Positions 6,538-11,798 of a stretch of 11,798 bases of DNA are shown here, in pieces. The notes below the pieces were generated by a model that was given only the letters and a program-made list of their open reading frames with translations, had not been told where the DNA came from and ran no database searches. The stretch lies in contig CAZBQL010000091.1 in NCBI GenBank assembly GCA_964493985.1, positions 1-11,798 of the forward strand. Reading direction: 5' to 3'. Within the stretch, counting starts at the first letter, position 1, and each line of letters opens with the position of its first letter. This DNA comes from MGML01 sp964493985. GTDB lineage: Bacteria > Chloroflexota > Dehalococcoidia > Dehalococcoidales > UBA2162. The position numbers and the translations under genes were made by a program.

Positions 6538-9500
6538 TAGCCGTCTGACTATAAAATTCTGCCATGGGACCGGTTGCGTTTCAGGCAAAGCCTTCGAGAT
6601 ACGGGAGGCTATGGAAAAAAAAGTAGCCGAACTCGGGTTAAAAGATGTCGATGTCGATTTCACCGGATGTCATGGATTCTGCCAACAAGGACCGATTGCG
6701 GTTGTTGAGCCTGAGGGAGTATTCTACACGCACGTTACAGTAGAAGACGTGGCAGAAATTGCCGAATCACACCTCAGGGACGGTAAACCGGTTTCACGTT
6801 TATTCTACAAGGACCCGGTTACCGGTGAAGCAATCCAGTATTACCAGGATGTGAACTTCTACAAAAAACAGCAGCGTTTAATACTCAGGAACTGTGGTCA
6901 TATCAATCCTGAAAGAATTGAAGATTATATAGCCGCCGAAGGCTTTGAAGCTTTGAAAAAATGCCTGCTCGAGATGACTCCGGACCAGGTGATAGACGAG
7001 GTGAAACGGTCCGGGCTACGCGGTCGGGGTGGCGCCGGTTTTTCCACGGGGACAAAATGGCAGCTATGCCGTCAATCGGAAGGCGACCAGAAATACATGA
7101 TATGCAATGCCGATGAGGGTGATCCAGGTGCGTTTATGGACCGCAGTATCATGGAAGGGGACCCTTTCACTGTTATCGAAGGTATGACAATCGCTGCATA
7201 TGCAATCGGTGCTTCGGAAGGTTATATTTACATCCGGGCTGAATATCCGCTGGCTGTCAAACGGGTACGCATTGCTGTCGAGCAGGCTGAAGAAAAGGGC
7301 TTACTCGGCGATAACCTAATGGGCTCTGACTTCAGTTTTAGAATACACATAAAAGAAGGGGCTGGTGCTTTCGTTTGCGGAGAAGAGACTGCTTTAATGG
7401 CATCAATAGAGGGCAGACGAGGCATGCCAAGACCCCGTCCTCCATTCCCGGCTCAATCAGGTCTCTGGGGCAAACCCAGCAACATCAACAACGTCAAGTC
7501 TCTTGCCTCTATTCCGGTTATCATTTCTAAAGGTGCTGACTGGTACTCGCAAATCGGTACCGAAAAGAGTAAAGGCACCACCGTCTTTGCTTTAACAGGG
7601 AAGATTGCCAACAGCGGACTGGTTGAAATACCTATGGGGACTCAATTATATGACATAATATTTGATATTGGCGGTGGAATTCCGAATGGTAAAAAATTCA
7701 AGGCTGTTCAGACAGGTGGTCCGTCCGGTGGTTGTCTCCCTGCGACACACCTTAATCTTCCGGTCGATTATGAAACACTGGCACAAGCCGGGGCTATCGT
7801 TGGTTCCGGCGGTATGGTGGTCATGGATGAAGACATCTGCATGGTAGAGATTGCCCGCTACTTCCTGTCATTTACTCAGGATGAATCATGTGGAAAATGC
7901 GTAATGTGCCGTCTGGGCACTAAACAAATGCTTACCATTCTGGAGAATATCTGTGCTGGCAGAGGTAAGCTGGAAGATATTGAAATACTGAGAGATCTCA
8001 GTCTACAGGTCAAAGCCGGTTCGCTGTGCCAATTAGGTCAAACAGCGCCTAATCCCGTGCTGACTACCTTACAGTACTTTCTTAACGAATATGAAGACCA
8101 TATTAAGAGGCATCACTGTGAAGCGGCTGTTTGCCAGGGTATTGTCAGCGCTCCCTGCAGCCATATTTGTCCGGCAGGCATTGATGCACCGCGCTACATT
8201 CGTTTTATTATCGATGGTAATTTCGATGCTTCACTGGCTGTGATTAGAGAAAAGATACCATTTCCATCCGTTTGCGGCCTGGTTTGCTTCCATCCCTGTG
8301 AGGCGAGGTGCCGACGCGGTCAGCTCGACGAAGCTATTGCTATCAGAATGTTGAAACGTGTTGCGTGTGAAAATGGGAGTGATGACCTGTGGAAACATAG
8401 CCTTAAAATAGCACCGTCAACAGGTAAAAGTGTTGCAGTAATAGGTTCCGGTCCAGCCGGGCTAACCGCCGCATATTTCCTGAATATACTGGGTCATAAG
8501 GTTACGGTATTCGAGGCACTACCGGAAGCCGGAGGTATGATGAGGGTCGGTATCCCGGACTATAGACTGCCGAAGGATGTTCTCAGAAATGAAATTAAAG
8601 AAATCGAGAACCTTGGTGTAACCATAAAGACCGATGCTGCGGTTACCTCTCCCGAGAGCCTGCTGGAAGAAGGATTCGACGCTGTATTCGTCGCTATCGG
8701 TACTCACCGGGGAACGAAGTTAGGAGTCGAAGGTGAAGATAACCCCGGAGTTGAGGACTGCGTATCTTTCCTCCGTGACATCAGTCTTGGTAAACCGCAG
8801 AAGATAGGTAAACGGGTGGCTGTATGTGGCGGTGGTAATGCCGCTATCGACTCTGCCCGTTCCGCACTACGACTCGGTGCTGAAGAAGTGACTATTCTGT
8901 ACAGGAGAACAGCAGGAGAAATGCCGGCCAGCTTCGAGGAAGTTGTCCAGACGATTGACGAAGGAATTAAAATCGAATACCTGGTCAATCCTGTCCGGAT
9001 ATCGAAGGCAGGCGATGCGCTGGAAGTCGAATGTATTCGTATGCAGCTTGGATCTATAGATGCCAGCGGTCGCAGACGACCTGAACCGATAGAAGGAAGC
9101 GAATTCAAGATGATTTTCGATAATGTCATCGAGGCCATTGGCCAGCGGCCGGATATCCCTGAGCAGTTCGATCTACCGGTTGGTCAGGGAAATACTATTG
9201 TCGTCGATGAGGATACGTTAGCTACCGGTAAAAAAGGCATTTACGCAGGCGGCGATGTCGTCAGCGGACCGGCTTCCGTTATCGAAGCAATTGCCCAGGG
9301 AAGACAAGCGGCGATCTCGATTGACAAATATCTCGGTGGTAGTGGCGAGATCGATCAGACACTCGCTCCACCGGAAAAGGAACTACCTCCACTTGAAGAA
9401 TCAGAGGAGCAAAGGCGTCCGGATATTACTATGTTACCTGTTTCACAGCGGATTAAGGACTTTTCCGAAGTCGAAGTCTGCTACTCGAGAGAGGACGCTA

Positions 9501-9556
9501 TCGAAGAAGCAAACCGGTGCCTGCGCTGCGATTTGGAAGAAAGAGACGAGGATTAG
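6512..9556 (+). CDS. Fusion of NuoF-type NADH/FMN subunit with GltD/NfnB-type NADPH/FAD oxidoreductase
   Basis: A 1014-residue flavoprotein with three modules. Residues 10-105 form a thioredoxin-like [2Fe-2S] domain (Cys17, 22, 53, 57). Residues 120-530 are NuoF: the FMN loop GRGGAGFSTGTKW, NADEGDPGAFMDR (199-211), GAGAFVCGEETAL, and a [4Fe-4S] site Cys460/463/466/506 (ESCGKCVMCRLGT). Residues 535-945 are the glutamate-synthase-small-subunit / NfnB fold. This module has eight cysteines for two [4Fe-4S] clusters (536, 541, 549, 553, 588, 592, 596, 600), FAD motif GSGPAG (645-650), NADPH motif GGGNAAIDSA with YRR (797-799), and AGGDVVSGP (912-920). An acidic linker leads to a C-terminal CYSRED...CLRC tail (Cys990, 1003, 1006). 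The GltD-type module replaces the two-cluster ferredoxin tail common in HymB/HndC-like NuoF proteins. I start at GTG 6512 because GGGGAG lies seven bases upstream; an in-frame TTG at 6497 is the alternative and would add five residues. The chain should bind NAD(H) and NADP(H) at separate flavins, which points to a bifurcating or transhydrogenating role (inference). Confidence 0.92.
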   Translation: MIEQEKAPNSRLTIKFCHGTGCVSGKAFEIREAMEKKVAELGLKDVDVDFTGCHGFCQQGPIAVVEPEGVFYTHVTVEDVAEIAESHLRDGKPVSRLFYKDPVTGEAIQYYQDVNFYKKQQRLILRNCGHINPERIEDYIAAEGFEALKKCLLEMTPDQVIDEVKRSGLRGRGGAGFSTGTKWQLCRQSEGDQKYMICNADEGDPGAFMDRSIMEGDPFTVIEGMTIAAYAIGASEGYIYIRAEYPLAVKRVRIAVEQAEEKGLLGDNLMGSDFSFRIHIKEGAGAFVCGEETALMASIEGRRGMPRPRPPFPAQSGLWGKPSNINNVKSLASIPVIISKGADWYSQIGTEKSKGTTVFALTGKIANSGLVEIPMGTQLYDIIFDIGGGIPNGKKFKAVQTGGPSGGCLPATHLNLPVDYETLAQAGAIVGSGGMVVMDEDICMVEIARYFLSFTQDESCGKCVMCRLGTKQMLTILENICAGRGKLEDIEILRDLSLQVKAGSLCQLGQTAPNPVLTTLQYFLNEYEDHIKRHHCEAAVCQGIVSAPCSHICPAGIDAPRYIRFIIDGNFDASLAVIREKIPFPSVCGLVCFHPCEARCRRGQLDEAIAIRMLKRVACENGSDDLWKHSLKIAPSTGKSVAVIGSGPAGLTAAYFLNILGHKVTVFEALPEAGGMMRVGIPDYRLPKDVLRNEIKEIENLGVTIKTDAAVTSPESLLEEGFDAVFVAIGTHRGTKLGVEGEDNPGVEDCVSFLRDISLGKPQKIGKRVAVCGGGNAAIDSARSALRLGAEEVTILYRRTAGEMPASFEEVVQTIDEGIKIEYLVNPVRISKAGDALEVECIRMQLGSIDASGRRRPEPIEGSEFKMIFDNVIEAIGQRPDIPEQFDLPVGQGNTIVVDEDTLATGKKGIYAGGDVVSGPASVIEAIAQGRQAAISIDKYLGGSGEIDQTLAPPEKELPPLEESEEQRRPDITMLPVSQRIKDFSEVEVCYSREDAIEEANRCLRCDLEERDED

Positions 9557-9620
9557 AGCATAAGGTTTGAAAAGGTCGTTATTACGTTAACAATTAAAAA
9601 AATCATGTTTTGAAAAGTTG

Positions 9621-9650
9621 AGGAGGAATGTTAAATCTAACATTCCTCCT
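9621..9650. terminator. Perfect hairpin between convergent operons, probable bidirectional terminator
   Basis: AGGAGGAATGTTA and TAACATTCCTCCT form a 13-bp perfect stem with the loop AATC. It starts 64 bases after the redox operon stop and ends 45 bases before the stop of the opposing gene. U-tracts are weak on both sides (GATTATTT rightward, CAACTTTTC leftward), so efficiency is uncertain. The rest of 9557-9694 is AT-rich with nothing else recognisable. Confidence 0.7.
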
Positions 9651-9694
9651 GATTATTTACAGATCAACCGTGTAACTTCTTTGGGATCGATTTA

Positions 9695-10198
9695 CTAGAG
9701 GTCCCTCCAGTCTCCAACCTGACCTATCTTCTCTGCGCTTTCGTAAATCACGCATTTCAGTGAACATTCGCCCGTTTCCGTATCGATACTCTCAATAGAG
9801 GCATTGTAGACCATCTGGAAGTGTAAAACCTCAAGTATTCTGTCCAGAATCATGTTGGCGATAGGGCACATATAAGGTGCCACCCCGCCTTCATTTTTCT
9901 GACCGTACTGAAGCTTGGCTTCCATCGGGATATGAATACAGTTCTTGATTTTAAGGATAAGTAAGATACCTTCTCCTGCCCGGGAGTAAGTGATTTCCTC
10001 CACGAGACCGCCGGCAACGATTTCTTTGATGCAGTTATCGATAACTTCTTCGACTGTATTCCCTTCGATGTTCTTTGATTTGAGAAAGTCGGTTCCTACG
10101 TATTCTACTTTCGGATGGGTCATCCCCGACAGCTCATGATAGAAAATTTCTTCAAACCTGACCAGCAAATCATTGAAGTAGGTAATTTTTTCGTCCAT
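9695..10198 (-). CDS. Conserved-looking protein of unknown function with four spaced cysteines
   Basis: I do not recognise this 167-residue protein. It has no signal peptide or membrane segment. The first 60 residues look helical (FNDLLVRFEEIFYHEL, TVEEVIDNCIKEIV). A beta-rich part follows (EEITYSRAGEGILLILKIKNC) and then a helix (PIANMILDRILEVL). Cysteines at 87, 111, 145 and 149, the last pair in GECSLKC near the C-terminus, could bind a metal, a cluster or a ligand. The C-terminal arrangement faintly recalls V4R-type small-molecule-binding domains, but not strongly enough for a call. Its ATG follows the nitroreductase stop with no gap (TAAATG), and its Shine-Dalgarno (AAGGAGA) lies within the last codons of that gene. 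The two are therefore translationally coupled and probably work together, for example as a flavoenzyme and an accessory protein. Confidence 0.8.
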   Translation of the reverse strand: MDEKITYFNDLLVRFEEIFYHELSGMTHPKVEYVGTDFLKSKNIEGNTVEEVIDNCIKEIVAGGLVEEITYSRAGEGILLILKIKNCIHIPMEAKLQYGQKNEGGVAPYMCPIANMILDRILEVLHFQMVYNASIESIDTETGECSLKCVIYESAEKIGQVGDWRDL

Positions 10199-10858
10199 TT
10201 ATGGTCTCTCCTTCCTGCCGAATTCTTCCCAGAAAACAATATCTTCGAATTCCTTCTTCTCTCTTGCTTTAGGACTTTCAGCAGGCCAGCCAAGAGAGAC
10301 GGTAGCTATAAGTTTATATTGTCCCATCCCGGTAGGTATTTTCAGCAACTCTTTCATCTTTTTCACAATTGAAGGATATACTGATGGGCCGTGTACCCAG
10401 CAGGACCCCAGACCGAGTGAATGTGCCTCCAGGAGTAGACTCATTATGGCACAGGACAGGTCGTAAGGAGTATCGAACATATCATATAGTTCGCCGATTA
10501 CGACAATTACCACGGGTGCATTTCCGGCGAATTCTGAAGCCTGACCAGTATACATAGTCTTAAAGAGCCTGGCTCTCGTTTCCGGATTTTTAACGCCGGC
10601 GAATTTTCTCTGCCAGTAATCCGAAAGACTGTATTCTGCGGTAACACGCCCACCGGTACCTAACTTGGCTATCTCAGCAATCTTGGCTTTGGTGTCCGGG
10701 TCTCTCACAACGATGAATCTCCATGGTTGCTCATTTTCACCGCTTGGAGCCCACCTGGCTGCTTCGATTAGCTTGTCGATTACCTCATCAGGTACAGGAT
10801 CATCCGTAAATCTTCTGACACTTCTCCTGCTTGAAATAAGGTCAATAATATCAGCCAT
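10199..10858 (-). CDS. Nitroreductase-family FMN-dependent oxidoreductase
   Basis: A 219-residue cytoplasmic flavoprotein of the nitroreductase fold, which uses NAD(P)H to reduce nitro groups, quinones, enones or related substrates, usually as a homodimer. FMN-phosphate-binding residues are visible in RRSVRRF (11-17). The APSGENEQPWRFIVV motif (37-51) and the GLGSCW motif (149-154) are typical, as is the C-terminal ATVSLGWP (185-192). Length is normal. The ATG at 10858 has GGGAGAG seven bases upstream. It follows the amidohydrolase gene by 75 bases on the same strand with no obvious terminator, and abuts the next gene at TAAATG. The three likely form one transcript. The true substrate cannot be told from sequence; some members of the family have dehydrogenase, dehalogenase or cofactor-maturation roles. 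Confidence 0.92.
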   Translation of the reverse strand: MADIIDLISSRRSVRRFTDDPVPDEVIDKLIEAARWAPSGENEQPWRFIVVRDPDTKAKIAEIAKLGTGGRVTAEYSLSDYWQRKFAGVKNPETRARLFKTMYTGQASEFAGNAPVVIVVIGELYDMFDTPYDLSCAIMSLLLEAHSLGLGSCWVHGPSVYPSIVKKMKELLKIPTGMGQYKLIATVSLGWPAESPKAREKKEFEDIVFWEEFGRKERP

Positions 10859-10933
10859 ACTTTTTCTCTCCCTAATTTTACTTTAAGTTGGTCTTCTCCC
10901 CGGTCATCCTTAAGAGTAATTATATTATCCTCT

Positions 10934-11798
10934 TTATTTGGTGTCGAACACTGCTTCCGCAGACTTTCCCATTACCATGTCTATCTCTTCGGCAGTGAAC
11001 TCTATATCTGTTTGAGGTTCCTTGATTGCCTTTACCCACTCAGCTTCGGGGGTCAATACGTTCGGATTGGGGAAACCACTGCCAAACATTACCTTCTCAG
11101 GACCGCAAGCATCTATAGCATCCCGCAGCCATTGATAAAAATATTTAGGCTGCAGGCGCCAAAAGCCCTGGTACTCTGAAAAGTCCATGTAGAGATTAGG
11201 TATTATACAAGCCTCTATGGCTTCATTTCTATATATTCTCGTGCCAGCGTGTCCGAGTACTACCTTGAGCTCAGGATACATCAGGGCTACATTGGCTGTC
11301 CTTTGTGTCGGATGATTGTAGTCCCAGTGAGCTATTTCCTTCCCGCAATGGATAATAACGGGTACTTTCCATTCAAGACATTTTTCATAGATAGGGTAGC
11401 AAACCGGATCATCCGGTTTAAATCCCGTAGCCGGCATGAAGTAGAACCCCTTCATTCCCCAATCTTCAATGGCCTCCTTGGCAAGTTCCATAGCATTCCC
11501 TCGCCTGGGATCAAGACCACAAATCGGAATGAACCGACCCTTATGCTTCTTCGCCGCATCGGCATGGGCCTTATTCTGATCTCTATATGGAACTTTCGGC
11601 GGTCCGGTTATAGCCTCCCAGTCCACAGGGAAAATAACGGCCTTGTCAACCCCTGCCATGTCCATCAATTCAACCACACCATCGCCCTCAGGGTCAACCA
11701 CCGACGGCTTCATAGCCGTTAACATATCCTTGAAGTCATCAGGGGTCTTGTTTGTTTTATGCACCCGATTATACTCGGTAATGTACATCTTCCATACA
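10934..11798 (-). CDS. Amidohydrolase-2 (ACMSD-like) family TIM-barrel protein, N-terminus beyond window
   Basis: A metal-dependent hydrolase or decarboxylase-like TIM barrel of the amidohydrolase-2 / ACMSD group. Counting from the ATG at 11788, recognisable parts are MDMAGVDKAVIFPVD (42-56), GLDPRRG (91-97), GFYFMPA, VIIHCGK with His147, VVLGHAGT with His180, and KVMFGSGFPNPN (232-243). The frame is open upstream to the window edge (Val-Trp-Lys before that Met). The N-terminal HxH metal motif expected near the start of this family is absent from the visible part, so the true start is very likely outside the window and the ATG at 11788 is internal. The family usually has GSDxP near the end; here the metal-binding and catalytic Asp is Gly238 (codon GGT). 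That casts doubt on ordinary hydrolytic chemistry. It heads the minus-strand cluster with the nitroreductase. Confidence 0.85.
   Translation of the reverse strand, partial: VWKMYITEYNRVHKTNKTPDDFKDMLTAMKPSVVDPEGDGVVELMDMAGVDKAVIFPVDWEAITGPPKVPYRDQNKAHADAAKKHKGRFIPICGLDPRRGNAMELAKEAIEDWGMKGFYFMPATGFKPDDPVCYPIYEKCLEWKVPVIIHCGKEIAHWDYNHPTQRTANVALMYPELKVVLGHAGTRIYRNEAIEACIIPNLYMDFSEYQGFWRLQPKYFYQWLRDAIDACGPEKVMFGSGFPNPNVLTPEAEWVKAIKEPQTDIEFTAEEIDMVMGKSAEAVFDTK

Noticed and set aside
3290..9556. Part of respiratory complex I (nuoEFG)
   Set aside because: The large subunit is closer to FdhA than to NuoG in its molybdopterin domain, the NuoF is fused to a GltD-type module, and no NuoA-D or NuoH-N genes are present.

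Overview
The window reads as a piece of chromosome from an anaerobic bacterium of moderate GC content. It carries an oxygen-sensitive style iron-sulfur/flavin complex, a tryptophan T-box leader and some TTG/GTG starts. T-box leaders occur mainly in Firmicutes, Chloroflexota and Actinobacteria. A serine at the active-site position of a formate-dehydrogenase-like protein recalls what is described for Dehalococcoides. A Chloroflexota (Dehalococcoidia-like) origin is therefore my best guess, but it is an inference and not secure. I see no insertion sequence, CRISPR array, tRNA, rRNA or phage gene.

Layout. (1) Positions 1-737, minus: an HtrA/DegP-type serine protease, cut by the left window edge. 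(2) 838-867: a strong palindromic terminator. (3) 886-2253, minus: a stand-alone TrpB2-type tryptophan synthase beta chain. Upstream are a complete T-box leader with a TGG (Trp) specifier (2338-2664) and a good sigma70-type promoter (2681-2710). (4) 2711-3289: a divergent control region with two candidate rightward promoters and a doubtful 58-codon ORF. (5) 3290-9556, plus: a three-gene operon. It encodes an 890-residue FdhA/NuoG-like protein, a NuoE protein, and a 1014-residue fusion of NuoF to a GltD/NfnB-type NADPH flavoprotein. (6) 9621-9650: a perfect 13-bp hairpin between convergent operons. (7) 9695-11798, minus: an amidohydrolase-2 family protein (N-terminus outside the window), a nitroreductase, and a 167-residue protein of unknown function whose ATG directly follows the nitroreductase stop.

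The most interesting part is the plus-strand operon. The FdhA-like subunit keeps every iron-sulfur cluster ligand and the overall molybdopterin-enzyme fold. However, the three residues that define formate dehydrogenase catalysis (Sec/Cys, His, Arg) are Ser346, Leu347 and Val539. Its partner joins an NAD(H)/FMN module and an NADP(H)/FAD module in one chain. Together they suggest a soluble complex that moves electrons between NAD(H), NADP(H) and a further low-potential carrier or unknown substrate, possibly by flavin-based electron bifurcation, rather than an ordinary formate dehydrogenase or respiratory complex I. No membrane subunits are present in the window.
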